Of a stretch of DNA of 64,000 nucleotides, positions 20,201 through 28,000 are shown piece by piece. Position numbers and translations under genes: made by a program. Numbering within the stretch: the stretch's first letter is position 1; each line of letters opens with the position of its first letter. Origin of the DNA: an uncultured Prevotellaceae bacterium (GTDB taxonomy: Bacteria > Bacteroidota > Bacteroidia > Bacteroidales > Bacteroidaceae); contig CADCET010000002.1 in assembly GCA_902800495.1 (NCBI GenBank), positions 84,018 through 148,017 on the forward strand, in the 5' to 3' direction. The notes under the pieces were generated by a model that did no database searches, was not told the DNA's origin, and was given only the letters and a program-made list of their open reading frames with translations.

Positions 20201-23200
20201 GCACGCTCTACGTGACCCGCAACTCTGACATCAACGACCTGTCGACGGAGAAGATCATCACCGTCATCTACCAGTACGACTACGTTGAGACCGACATGGG
20301 CGGTATGAACATCACGCCCATCAGCGAGCGTCACATCCTGAACATCCACATCAACTTCAAGAGCGGTGTGCCTACCGTGGAGGACATCTTAGCTCCCGAC
20401 ATCGTACTGCCGGGCACCTCCATCAGCATCAACGAGCCGTTCGTGTCGCCGGGTGCCTATCAGGTGACTGGTGGCGGCTGGGAGCTCTTCGACAACGACC
20501 TCGATGCCGAGAGCCACTCCAACGGCGTTGAATACACACCGAACAACGATCCGCTCTTCCTCTATCAGGACAGCTTCCTCGTGGCCTACTACGCCAAGAC
20601 CTATCTCGGCAAGACCTACTCGAACGCTGTACCTGTCAGGGTGGCCAACTACCACGACCTGAAGAAGGTGATGAGCGACCTGGCTCACCACTACTACATC
20701 GACCATAAGGACATGATCGACAAGAAGAAGATTGAGCCGAAGATCTACATCAACGACTACAGCAAGGACGCCGAGGGCAGCAAGAACGGTCTCGACCTGT
20801 TCAAGGATCTCTACGACCTCACTGTGCTCAGCAGTTCACCTGCTGAGACCACCTCGCCCATCTATGGTCACACCCTGCTCAACAAGTCCACCGTCGGCGG
20901 CGGCAAGAACCTGGAGTTCTTCCTGCGCACCGACATCGACCACAGCACGGCTACCTGGACGCCTATCGGCAGCACCGACGACGACGGCCCCTGCTTCGAC
21001 GGCACCTTCCACGGTGACGGCCACTACCTGAGCGGTCTCGACCACTCACTCTTCAACCATCTCTGTGGCGACGTCTTCAACCTCGGCGTCAGCGGCAAGT
21101 TCACCGGCGCCGGTATTGCTGAGCACGGCAGTGGCTATTTGGAGAACTGCTGGATGAGCACCGCGTCGACAGCCGCCAAGACTGCGAAGCCCGTATTCGG
21201 CACCCCGTCCAGGACATCAGCTCAGACGGAGACAAGAGGACCTATCCAGATCGTGAACTGCTACTATGCAGAGGAAGACAACGCCACGAACAAGTACACC
21301 AACCACGCGGCCAACAGCACGTACGGCACAGCCGTCCGCAAGCCTGCCAAGGCCTTCTACAACGGCGAGGTGGCCTACGACCTGAACGGCTTCTACCTCT
21401 TCAAGCGCTACAGCGACCACCAGTCGGGCACGGGTGTCAGCTACAACTTCTGGAAGAACGGCGAAACCGCTCTGCAGACGGGTAAGTACTTCAACAACGA
21501 CGCCTCTATCTGCTCGACGGGCAACGGCGGCGTGATGTACGTCGAGGACCGCTTTGCCGACGGCGACTTCATCTACGACGGCGGCAACGGCGGCGTCATC
21601 CCCACCGTCGACGACGTGCGTCTCCACACCTATAAGAACAGCAACGGCGAGACCGTCCGCAAGTACTACCCCATCTGGCCCGACGACTACCTGTACTTCG
21701 GCCAATCACTGAACTACGGCTATGTCGACGGCCTCAGCCACGACAGCGTACCGTCGGCCATCAAGCGCAGCGGCAACTACGTGGCCACCGATATGGAGGG
21801 CAATCGCGTCTACCGTGCACCGGCCTACTTCCGCAACGACACCATGCGCGTGGCCCACTTCAACCCGAACGCCATCTTTGCACAGACGGGTAAGAACCAG
21901 CCAAAGAAGGTGGCCAACAAGGGTATGACCGCCATCGACTTCACCGACAAGAAGTACGGTTCGTATCCGTCCTACAGAAGTTACGCCGCCGGATGGATTG
22001 ACGGTACTGCCGACGGTCTGGACAAAATGTTCTATCCGCCACTGCTCGACGACGACGGACTCACCGGCTTCCGTAACGCTGACCTGACGCAGAACCTGCT
22101 GGTCTACACCGCAGCCACCGGCGAAAACAAGACGGCGGCTGAGAAGACGGCCACTGTCGTCAGCAACTACCTCTTGGAGAACGTCTACGAAGAGAGTGGC
22201 GACAAGTACCGCAACGTCGCCTACCAGACGTCAGCTTCCGTCCACGGCCACTGGGTAGAGAACGGCATTGCCACGCGCAGCCACCAGCTGGTTGACAAGC
22301 AGGACTTCAACGCCCCGCTCAGCTATAAGTTTGACGACGGACTCGTCATGTGGTACCAGCGATACCCCGACGATAACGAGTTCGTCGACCGCAAGAAGGG
22401 CTGGCAAGCCATCAGCCTGCCGTTCACCGCCGAGCTGGTTACCACCGACCAGAAGGGTGAGATCACCCACTTCTACAGCGGCAGCGAGACGAGCAAGAAC
22501 GGCACCGGCACGAAGATAGGCCACGAATACTGGCTGCGCGAAATGGCGAACGGCAGCACGATGACCCTGCCGGAAGGCGAAACAAACGTCCTAACCGCTG
22601 CGTTCAACCATCCTACCAGCAAGAGCAGCGACCTTACCAAGACGGTGCAGAACACCTTCCTCTGGGATTACTACTATAAGGGCGTCAGCCACAACCAGAG
22701 GGACTACAACAACGACACCTATCAGGATTATTACAGCAAGACGCGTCCATACGAGAAGTATCCGCTCTTGGCTAAGGGCACGCCTTACCTGCTCGGCTTA
22801 CCGGGCGCCACCTACTTCGAGTTCGACCTGAGCGGCTCGTTCGACGCAACGACGACAGCCACAACGCGTCCTGCCAAGATTGAGAAGCAGACCATCACGT
22901 TCGTCTCGAACAAGGGTGCCACCATCAGCGTCAGCGACAAGGAGGCAAAGACATCCACAGCGACATACGGCAACACGAACTACCTCTTCAAGCCCAGCTA
23001 CCTGAATATGGACTTTGAGGCCGAAACGCCTCACTACGTGCTGGCCGATGTCGATACCGACAGCGACGGCAAGACCGACGTCAGCCGCTTCAACAAGGTG
23101 AGTGCCGCAACGTCAGTCTACGCCTTCCGTCCTTACTTCATGGCGGTCGGCGACGAGACGCGCATGACACGAAGCATAGGATTCGGCATGGATGCTGACG

Positions 23201-23454
23201 AGATGAACAAGCCGCAGGCTCATAAGAACAGCGAGCCGGGCACACTCACCATCAGTGCCGGCTACAGAAGCGTCATCGTCGAGTCAGCCCTGCGCTACGA
23301 GACCGAGGTGCGCGTCGTCACCACCAATGGTGTCACGCTCAACACCTTCAAGATCAAGCCGGGCGAGATCATCACGACACGCGTCAACCTCGCCGGTGTC
23401 TACATCGTACAGACCACCGATCAGGAGTATACTAAGAAGATTGCAGTGAAATAA
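11236..23454 (+). CDS. Giant VYGGG-repeat secreted surface protein, 4072 aa, T9SS-like C-terminus
   Basis: ATG 11236 and ATG 11239 are both possible; a TTG at 11227 overlaps the previous stop. Residues ~3-40 are a polar Asn/Arg/Thr/Tyr repeat encoded by the 9-bp array, then a hydrophobic segment (residues 41-57, LCWALWLFLLLVLPL) ends at TAKGQ, a likely signal peptidase I site. Residues ~60-1900 are short Gly-rich repeats around VYGGGN/VFGGGY with alternating hydrophobic residues, probably a right-handed beta-solenoid. Residues ~1900-3040 are Tyr-rich modules such as AYYCTSEGSYGGELFKEG and YDALDLLVD. Residues ~3200-3350 resemble GLUG-type repeats (FDGTFHGDGHYLSGL). The end (residues ~3990-4072: VRVVTTNG.. 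PGEIITTRVNLAGVYIVQT...YTKKIAVK) fits a type A T9SS sorting domain. Probable role: a cell-surface or released adhesin or matrix protein; ligand unknown. Confidence 0.88.
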   Translation: MMNRSNRRNRTNRTNRTYGTYGTYRTYRTYRTNKTNGANGLCWALWLFLLLVLPLTAKGQITIGGNVYGGGNEGYVSGNTTVTVRAGNIGARSTDSEEPVRHPAGKVFGGARMANVGGNAFVHIDGEHASDSMVINHVYGGNDIAGIIGDNPNAITRLPKELKDAQAHSVDSTWNSFVLVTTKADTTVAGKAVEVSKAPKIFIGQLFGGGNGDYAYEDVQDEDSVTHNIYAKPRLNDDDPVAWRKTPKGDAGFVVPDLAKSYLDIHGGTITYAYGGGNNATVTEKNVICVNNPSGVVVSICEGDENLLTTPRFKEMGINTSLSHPTSTEFQIGCLFGGNNKDTMAIRPTWYLQDGSVRSLFSGGNRGAMIYEHGLYLNIPETSTIVVNDLFGGCRMADVRPQKKNPTTGVYEDVDEVDNDIVGYNFPRNLAARVLIAGGDVRNVYGGNDVRGKVYFGNAVGIHASVRGNVYGGGNGAYAYTDNKNWEEDDIWGDYYYTTEGYSSSAEALNDIRPNAEQVSILLRGTEEKKTIIGGSVFVGGNCATLKSDEKHKNLANYPLAELKIGSHVIAKNVFLGNNGESMVNEDILQRYADNESQFSSMNLTDPSVFPEYMKGVTMSHLPRMIAEDTKKGDRLDYDPYTTYIGSLYYGGNRGSMTYPGTLDITPEVPLYIYDKLVAGCNNANIAATEYNARYEGGILGDESEQGSYTDEHGNIKDRIHMNLSKIKLLPMRLNDEGTALEWNTVNLDKDGNYVPEIIKRDTLKTGMATAWDKTRRLVGANVYGGCNESGHVNGNVVISLKGTLHDRHAIFDAFEGEEKDDDILYDFEDYTITSRKSGVILNEQGMDVLGEALNVYGGGKGKDTEIWGSTTVNLERGYTFQIFGGSENGAIGKGTWHDNADESDTIPTGYVYPTVPDDRYSTTVNLNGQRKGVQRSLDSSEEMAEAEFIYGGNNTGIIVGNTHVNLNNGRLFNSWGGSCNADILGYAETHIGESGFPYMRDHIYGANDLGGRIFGTKDFSSCVRDYAGDKAKIFGYDSKSPDAVPDVLTASSYVEYIQGNIKNIFGGCFGEYDYDVKFKDVKLPWIDNAFVNIRPANNNESRLGMVFGAGQGNSGNYPKHVGDFMQDRSYVFVDIPQDMTNFTSTAVFGAGRSNGLGMRTALKIEPMAKPAEGATNQELRDYEAYLKKLPTVSAIVDLIRGQVGNVYGGSYEEGIVRRSVINVPEGSTIEAKNIFGGGYGVNVDIPCDVYESQVNYNSENAAVKAIFGGNNNADRTLYTQVNIRKPVWQDKEKTSLATVYGAGYGEDSWAQYTEVNLLKGARVGGVYGGGYNGKVINLETLNKWKSQDAALELGMHSYTDTGLENALALETALGGKYNTNVHINDSATVVGYAYGGGLGSDTIPNSGNVYGTTYIDVLGGTVTKDLSAAGTTGSVQNWFREGNATTGGYKADGFTASATAYIQGGTVRNVYGGGYRGNVGWHDGKIYENVSDQSKPDVPGKSYVVIGKPDGKSYVDGIPSITRNVYGGGEGGAVYGCANIKVNNGYIGYRYENKAYVEELHDKAPGDSLLAKGGNIFGGGYVANSYVDSTHIEMYGGVVRGCLHGGGEIGPIGRGSMKADATQASGSIKTEAGATIYKAGKTLVQLYDGWVKRDIFGGGRGYDNWGGEGWMTEEEKATMDRSAKGYVFGQTEVDIYGGEVGTDISVALGQGNVFGGGDIGFVHSAYENSAHKLSIGKKSGQRFNDSSGDGYYYKNENGSFVTVSNEKVLTEDCKVLVEPWCKANEAITLGGKSFKVGEFVPTSYLHYLGNKEDADWKKLSKTDPNKEGIIIHNAVFAGGNTSSGSSVVHANTTTVYGNATASIHDVYHRDLITIGTGHTGGLYGDGNLTLVDGYRELNITNYGTDYYSITPEITRAQYDALPKREGAYYEIRYKCKKTCKDKDGKTYGEGSTITYDDLVTLFLRFDVSTQQYESLTDNSTPILKYNETTKSWEPNNDSEATTYWIENGVCSRYAGRIMNTIQRADFCGVYGSRMVMQGAQDRVPETVDYTNYTINRVREVSLNKKTSVRSIDTDSRQQHGNYFGIYNTVNYLGALTSDVDFGDGGTTSVAGAERATDNDDSETYKCKAKPYYATDSIAYGTATYYDWKAAYHNDRKRNNGSSYNKVALSSGVYLELTTEQSKGDSLYGKDWGYITGVVELDLINVQPGVGGGFVYAKNVHGKRDATGLKQLTLTKLNEDAVSRKKYRYDEDDTNKEEWQTSGNFVHSSQTIIDDCYNIGGKYKSQYKAPDGVPAHYWYIKGSIYVYDQYISAYTGTPNAYSEVVNIPLTITSASHGKMTLMNVMPNRYAYYANSAKEKLSPTSELVLHDVEYKLNDPISYWDYCLLSQAERELFVEQTYVTSDSCKIGDKYYPKGYVMLKSEYETFEEYAKDHPQVLEEDTPAVPAVLIATKNGSGADIVKQDETGHDVYRAFTDVFHESNNMRHETGYILTYNVNNPELWYTWYSPKTGDSQTLKIDTKKYEDKDTVKTKYENGPTYTPLGTGLYGQEEYSVGNIISEGIHTTYTTAWADESLTQAKKDSLGKQATFERAYIVTTDILETQNKNNVSQRFYKGAALVESDYNSTQWSNMSGKVAKAYVVTNTITLGTNDYIYRDTRMTASEKDSLYNTYNKVGSTDEEKAIAAEIEKCIVPAYYCTSEGSYGGELFKEGNNYRAMSAFSSMSEEDRQNFIFNYDALDLLVDSAFTKAEGAKYQYDGYIRQTGIDYSTPEEAKLNKAHYSLQTPIDYTATYKAPTDSITYTADDKTQKTAKNGTVLSRTEFEGLLNERYYYSPISVKKDKDGNLPEYYYIVNKTIVLGDTPYAAGQVISSATYSELSDDDKTHVTKLKFTAEGTYFYCREGYRIAAASTTENDGGKTVTYASGVTATKLVSTGGDHPTYNSTDATVKGTYIPGDSVYVGLVIDNGTYTALTNKQANFTIHGTSPTETSTLYVTRNSDINDLSTEKIITVIYQYDYVETDMGGMNITPISERHILNIHINFKSGVPTVEDILAPDIVLPGTSISINEPFVSPGAYQVTGGGWELFDNDLDAESHSNGVEYTPNNDPLFLYQDSFLVAYYAKTYLGKTYSNAVPVRVANYHDLKKVMSDLAHHYYIDHKDMIDKKKIEPKIYINDYSKDAEGSKNGLDLFKDLYDLTVLSSSPAETTSPIYGHTLLNKSTVGGGKNLEFFLRTDIDHSTATWTPIGSTDDDGPCFDGTFHGDGHYLSGLDHSLFNHLCGDVFNLGVSGKFTGAGIAEHGSGYLENCWMSTASTAAKTAKPVFGTPSRTSAQTETRGPIQIVNCYYAEEDNATNKYTNHAANSTYGTAVRKPAKAFYNGEVAYDLNGFYLFKRYSDHQSGTGVSYNFWKNGETALQTGKYFNNDASICSTGNGGVMYVEDRFADGDFIYDGGNGGVIPTVDDVRLHTYKNSNGETVRKYYPIWPDDYLYFGQSLNYGYVDGLSHDSVPSAIKRSGNYVATDMEGNRVYRAPAYFRNDTMRVAHFNPNAIFAQTGKNQPKKVANKGMTAIDFTDKKYGSYPSYRSYAAGWIDGTADGLDKMFYPPLLDDDGLTGFRNADLTQNLLVYTAATGENKTAAEKTATVVSNYLLENVYEESGDKYRNVAYQTSASVHGHWVENGIATRSHQLVDKQDFNAPLSYKFDDGLVMWYQRYPDDNEFVDRKKGWQAISLPFTAELVTTDQKGEITHFYSGSETSKNGTGTKIGHEYWLREMANGSTMTLPEGETNVLTAAFNHPTSKSSDLTKTVQNTFLWDYYYKGVSHNQRDYNNDTYQDYYSKTRPYEKYPLLAKGTPYLLGLPGATYFEFDLSGSFDATTTATTRPAKIEKQTITFVSNKGATISVSDKEAKTSTATYGNTNYLFKPSYLNMDFEAETPHYVLADVDTDSDGKTDVSRFNKVSAATSVYAFRPYFMAVGDETRMTRSIGFGMDADEMNKPQAHKNSEPGTLTISAGYRSVIVESALRYETEVRVVTTNGVTLNTFKIKPGEIITTRVNLAGVYIVQTTDQEYTKKIAVK
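11246..11353 (+). repeat. 9-bp minisatellite, 12 units, read in a second frame as Arg-Thr-Asn / Gly-Thr-Tyr
   Basis: Twelve 9-bp units. Here the frame is RGG-ACN-NAT, giving R/G-T-N/Y instead of the hydrophobic G-L-I of the two preceding genes. It encodes residues ~4-39 of the giant protein, ahead of its hydrophobic signal segment. No alternative start codon is found between the array and the hydrophobic segment, so the array is probably translated. Confidence 0.92.
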
Positions 23455-23470
23455 CCCGCGTCTCTGGCAA

Positions 23471-23554
23471 AACAGCACCCGGCGGTTCGCCCCGCCAAAA
23501 CAGTGCCCGGCGGTTAGCCCCGCCAAAACAGTGCCCGGCGGTTCGCCCGCCGGG
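23471..23554. repeat. Three tandem 28-bp REP-like units upstream of the RAYT gene
   Basis: Units at 23471-23498, 23499-23526 and 23527-23554 share AACAG(T/C)(G/A)CCCGGCGGTT, followed by a short CGCC-rich arm that pairs with GGCGG. The third unit is a perfect CCCGGCGG/CCGCCGGG hairpin. They lie 7 bases before the transposase start and 17 bases after the giant gene, as expected of REP sequences next to their cognate RAYT. Confidence 0.8.
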
Positions 23555-23561
23555 AAAAAGA

Positions 23562-24878
23562 ATGACAATAAGGAAAGAAACCCAGCATCACTTCGGCCGC
23601 AGGTCAGCCACTCACGACTACACGCGCCCAGGCATCTACCACATCACGATAAAGGTGGCAGAAAGCCTGGGGCGTCCCTTGGGTACGCTCACCGGCGACC
23701 ATGCCGACAGTGCAGCCATAACATTCACCGCTGTCGGCACCGCCGTAGAGCACGAGCTGCTCACCGCCATCACCGCTCATTATGAGATGGTGACGGTCGA
23801 TGCGTATGTCATCATGCCCGAACATCTGCATTTCATTCTCATCGTGCGCGCCCCCATCGTCAGCAAGAGTGGGCAACGCACCCATCTCGGCCAAGTCATC
23901 GCCGGCTTTAAGAAAGGCTGCAACCGCGCCTTCTGGGCCATTCAGGAGGCCGGAAGCCGGGCGGGAAGCCCCGAGAACCGGGCGGGAAGCTCCGAGAACC
24001 GGGCGGGAAGCCTCGAGAACCGGGCGGGAAGCCCCGAGAACCGGGCGGGAAGCCCCGAGAACCGGGCGGGCGAACCGCCCGGTGCAATGAGCCCGCCCGC
24101 CCCCGCTGCCCGCTCCGTCAGTGCGCCTGGCGGTTCGCCCGCCAGGCATCGTCCCCCCTCGGCCGGCTCTTCAGGCCGTGTCCCCCTTTTCGCGCCGCTT
24201 TACTGCGACGTGATGCCCGTTGAGCCGGGCCAGCTGGAGACTCAGCGCGCCTATATACGAAACAACCCACGGAGCCGCTGGCTCCGCACACATAACCGCG
24301 CCTGCCTGCAGACACGGCGCGGCGGCATCGACACGGCCCTGACCGTCGCCGCCCTGTGTAAATACCTGCGTCAGGAGTGCAGCGCCCTGCAAGCCACCGA
24401 TGACGCCCTTGCGGCCATCGAGCAGCGCCTGCTCCTCGCCAACGGCCACATCGCCTGCGACAGCTACGGCGACCGTGCCCTCCTCACGCGGAGGCTGCTG
24501 CCCGTGGTCTGCCACCGCCGCTACCGCGCCCTCCTGGCCCGCCAGAAGGCGTGCTGCCTCGAAGAGGCGGCACGGGGCACCGTCCTCGTCAGCGCCCGCA
24601 TCTCCCCCGGCGAACAGGAAATCATCGACGAGTGTGCGAATCACGGTTTCCCCGTGATTCTCGTCGCCGACAACGGATTCCCTTCCGTCTACCATCCCCC
24701 CACGCAGCGCATCGACCTCTGTGCCGAAGGGCGCCTGCTGATCGTCACCCCCTGGCAATACCAATACCGGGGCAAGAACGAGGCGGTGACAGTACCTTAT
24801 TGTAAAACCATGAACTGCATAGCCCAGGCCATCAGTCGCACGAAAGACAGCTGGTGGCAAACCTATCAAGAATCGTAA
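23562..24878 (+). CDS. REP-associated tyrosine transposase (RAYT, Y1/HUH type) with C-terminal extension
   Basis: 438 residues. Y1 transposase features: YHITIKV near residue 27, the metal-binding HUH pair H88-L-H90 in MPEHLHFILIV, and the catalytic Tyr231 in QRAYIRNNP. Between them, residues ~134-170 are five 7-residue repeats (AGSPENR) encoded by 21-bp repeats, followed by a Pro/Ala-rich linker; this insert lies between the two catalytic parts. Residues ~250-438 form a second domain with a Rossmann-like pattern (GTVLVSARISPGEQEIIDE, PVILVADNGF, LLIVTPW). Known role of the family: cutting and moving REP palindromes as single strands. It sits between the two giant genes with REP-like units before it and inside it. 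Whether it is active is unknown. Confidence 0.85.
   Translation: MTIRKETQHHFGRRSATHDYTRPGIYHITIKVAESLGRPLGTLTGDHADSAAITFTAVGTAVEHELLTAITAHYEMVTVDAYVIMPEHLHFILIVRAPIVSKSGQRTHLGQVIAGFKKGCNRAFWAIQEAGSRAGSPENRAGSSENRAGSLENRAGSPENRAGSPENRAGEPPGAMSPPAPAARSVSAPGGSPARHRPPSAGSSGRVPLFAPLYCDVMPVEPGQLETQRAYIRNNPRSRWLRTHNRACLQTRRGGIDTALTVAALCKYLRQECSALQATDDALAAIEQRLLLANGHIACDSYGDRALLTRRLLPVVCHRRYRALLARQKACCLEEAARGTVLVSARISPGEQEIIDECANHGFPVILVADNGFPSVYHPPTQRIDLCAEGRLLIVTPWQYQYRGKNEAVTVPYCKTMNCIAQAISRTKDSWWQTYQES
23961..24069 (+). repeat. Five 21-bp tandem repeats inside the RAYT gene
   Basis: Unit GGGAAGCCCCGAGAACCGGG plus C, five copies, kept in frame and encoding AGSPENR-type heptads. Third-position changes (CCC, TCC, CTC) distinguish copies. 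The GCGGG/CCCG content resembles the REP stem, so the insert may have come from REP material. Confidence 0.85.
24062..24147. repeat. Two REP-like palindromes inside the RAYT coding sequence
   Basis: CCGGGCGG (24062-24069) pairs with CCGCCCGG (24075-24082). GCCTGGCGG (24125-24133) pairs with CCGCCAGGC (24139-24147) around a TTCGC loop. The second is the same stem-loop type as the third REP unit upstream of the gene. Confidence 0.75.
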
Positions 24879-24984
24879 AAAACACCAGATATGATACATG
24901 ATATGACACAAGATATGACCTACAACGATATGAACATACTTCCGGCGGCAGAGGGCCGCCAACATGGCCGTTATAAACAAAACA

Positions 24985-25044
24985 TTCCCAACTTGGGAAC
25001 ATCACGTTCCCAAGGCGGGAACAATATGTTCCCACGTTGGGAAC
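24985..25044. repeat. Three GTTCCC..GGGAAC palindromes at 22-bp spacing
   Basis: Palindromes at 24985-24999, 25006-25022 (GTTCCCAAGGCGGGAAC) and 25028-25044. The third overlaps the chosen start codon of the giant gene and encodes its first residues, MFPRWER. The 147-bp gap after the RAYT also contains GATATGA(C/T) direct repeats near 24890-24930. The regular spacing would put the sites on roughly the same face of the DNA helix every two turns, so a regulator array is possible; a mobile palindrome is the alternative. Confidence 0.75.
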
Positions 25045-28000
25045 GTTTCGCCCGCTTCTTGCTCCTCCTAACGTTGTTAGTAGCAGGGGTTACGGGAGCT
25101 TGGAGCCAGAGCCAGACACATCCATATGAAGGTATTTGGTATGTGAATAATGCCGGTACAAATTACTATGTTGTTCCTGCTAAAGATGCTACTCTGGCTA
25201 CAAAATATGAAGATGCCTATTTCTCTGAAAACTATTCTCAACAAAATGGTGACCCAGAGAAGCCCTTCATAACTACTAAGACTGGTCAAGTCGATAATGC
25301 TATTTGGATCTTCGTCCCAGTACCAAACGAATCCAATTATTACTATATCATACATGCTGCTACAGGCAAATACCTGAAGTTCCAGACGTATCTTTCAGGT
25401 AACGATGTACGAAGGAAATTTGTCCATTTGGAAGACATCAATAATCCTGGTGAAACAGAGGAGTTTAAGATAGAAGCGTATGATTCAGATGTGAAAATAA
25501 AACCAAAGAATCACACCTACTATTTGAATATCGCAGGAGGGAACCAGGATCGCTATAATGGAGGCACGTCTTCCCCTTATTATAGCGGCATTATTGGTGG
25601 TATGAACGGTGTTGATAAGGGTTCCAAATTCGCTCTTAACGATGCATCTTCTCGGGTCTGTGCGGCTCCTACAATTACATGCGACAAGTTCAATGGTGAA
25701 GTGAGCATTTCAACCAATACTGATGGTGCAACTATATACTATACTACCGACGGTACCACTCCCACATCGTCAAGCACCGAATATACAGATGCTTTCACTA
25801 TGTCATCTGCTGCAACTATCAAGGCCATTGCTGTTAAGAATGACAAGTTAAATTCCATCGTTGCCACCATGCAGTTGGCCGCCTACACCTATCAGATTGT
25901 GAATCAAGCTGGTAGTGTGGCCATTAAGCATACTGTCACACAGGCCGTTAGCACCCCGCTGGATGGCTACAGTTCCATTCCAGAGGCCATCCGTAGCCCG
26001 TATATCAGCGACGAGGAGATCAGGTTCAGCGAAACGACCAGTTTCGAAGTTGAGGACACGATTCGCAAGACGCCGTCGACAAGCACCGGTGCAGCCAACA
26101 TCTATGTCAACTACACCGTTGGCAAGCGACGGCAGAAATACCTCAAGCTGGATGGCGCCAGTTCCATGAACGTCACCATCAACGGCGAATATATCTGGAA
26201 CAACAACGGCAGCTTATCTCATGTCGCTATCGCAGACGACGAGGACGAGAGAAAGAGCCTGAACGAATACCTATGGACATTCTCTGGCGACGACCCCTAC
26301 GCCGTACAGATCAAGAACGCCGTCACGGGCAGCAACTATCTGCACTATGAAACGCCATCGACACTCTCATTAGGCGCTGCTTCTAACTTTATCCTTATGG
26401 AAGGCAGTGCAGGCACCGCCACCCTCACGGGACAGGTCGAGTTGATGGCCGCTACAGGCGGCACCGACTACTACCGCGTCGGACGCCCTGATGGTTTTAA
26501 CATCAGCACGACAGCCGGGCACGATGCCTCGCTTCAGGTCCACCCTTACTCTAACAGTGCCAAAAAAACCTACCATCTGATAGACAAAGCAGGTATAATT
26601 ATCGTGACAGACTCCGAAAGTTCAGAGGTGCTGTCGCTGCCCGCCAAGTGGAAGAGTCCGTTGGCTGTCTATTCGTACTGGAACTATGAAGCTATCGACC
26701 AAGATTCATTGAATAGCAAAAGTATCTACCGAATCCGCAAAGCGAAAGAAGGCAGTCCCGCCCCGACACCCCTCACAAACCTCACCCAGGCTACGGGCGA
26801 CATCTACGTCACCTACGAGACCAACGACCTCATTGACCTCTCGGCAGGAAAGACCTACATGTTACAATACTATAACGGTGCCTCCTTCCGTCAAGAGGAC
26901 GGAAAAGATGGTCTTTTAGAAAATCCCACCCCAGCCGTCTATCCTTATAACAATGGCGACCTGAACCTGTATGTCTATGGTCAGGCGCAGTGGGACACCC
27001 AATTGAGCGGTGGTATGTCCACCCGTAGCCGCTGGCTGTGGAAATTCGACAGCAAGCAGGACGACCCTTATCATGTGCTGGTCAAGTCTCACCAGAACCA
27101 GACTATTAAGGAAACTGTCAATGGAACAACAACGACGTACGACGGCACGGCCTACCTGCGTACCTATGAATATAACGGTGACTATGTGACGGGCGTCGTC
27201 GTCAAGCACCCCACCTTTAAAGGCACCAAACCTACCGACGTCGATTCGATGGAATACATGCTTCTCGGTTCAGACATTGCGCATCTGAAACTGATGACCG
27301 TCGAGAATGTCGGTGACGCACGACGGTACGTCACCTCCTTCGAGCAGTACTGGAAGAACAACCCCACCGTAGAGAAGCTTGTCGGCGCAAACCCCGCAGC
27401 CGACAACTCAACCCTGACTGGCATGGGCTGGCACAGGGATGAATATTGGGCCTACTCCGCACCATGGGGCGGCGGCACGAAGGTTTTCGGCAAAGGCAAC
27501 CACTGGTTCCAGACCATCAAGATGGGTACTGGCGAAACGGCCGGTACGTTCAAGGCCGATGAGCGCTCCATCGACCCGATGGTCATCCTGGTCGACCAGC
27601 ACGGCTGGGAGATCATGCGTGTGCCCTTGAGCGATGTCGCCACTCTGAAGAAGTACGACAGTCCGATGGTGAAGACCTACCACTGGTACCCCATCGAACC
27701 GCGAGCCAAGGCCGACGGCTATCACAAGTTTGATCCCACCGACCAAAATGTCATCGTCTACAGAAAGAATGCCAAAGGCAAATGGGAAGACTCTGGCGAC
27801 CGCTATAAACACAACTCACAATCTTTGGCCGACAGTCCTTACGACGCCATCAAGAACGACGTGGAAGGTAAAGGCTGGACGGAACAGGACAAGAGCGTCA
27901 AGACCGACTTCATCGTCACCTACGATGTGAAGCCCGAATACGCCAACGCTTATACGGGTGCCGCCACTGCCGGAGAGACACAGGCTTCGCTGTACACGCT

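Noticed and set aside
24891-25025. Upstream start for the 8126-residue protein at 24891
   Set aside because: It would place 45 polar residues encoded by palindromes before the signal peptide. ATG 25026 gives a standard signal peptide. However, the 4072-residue protein does have such an extension, so this rejection is moderate.
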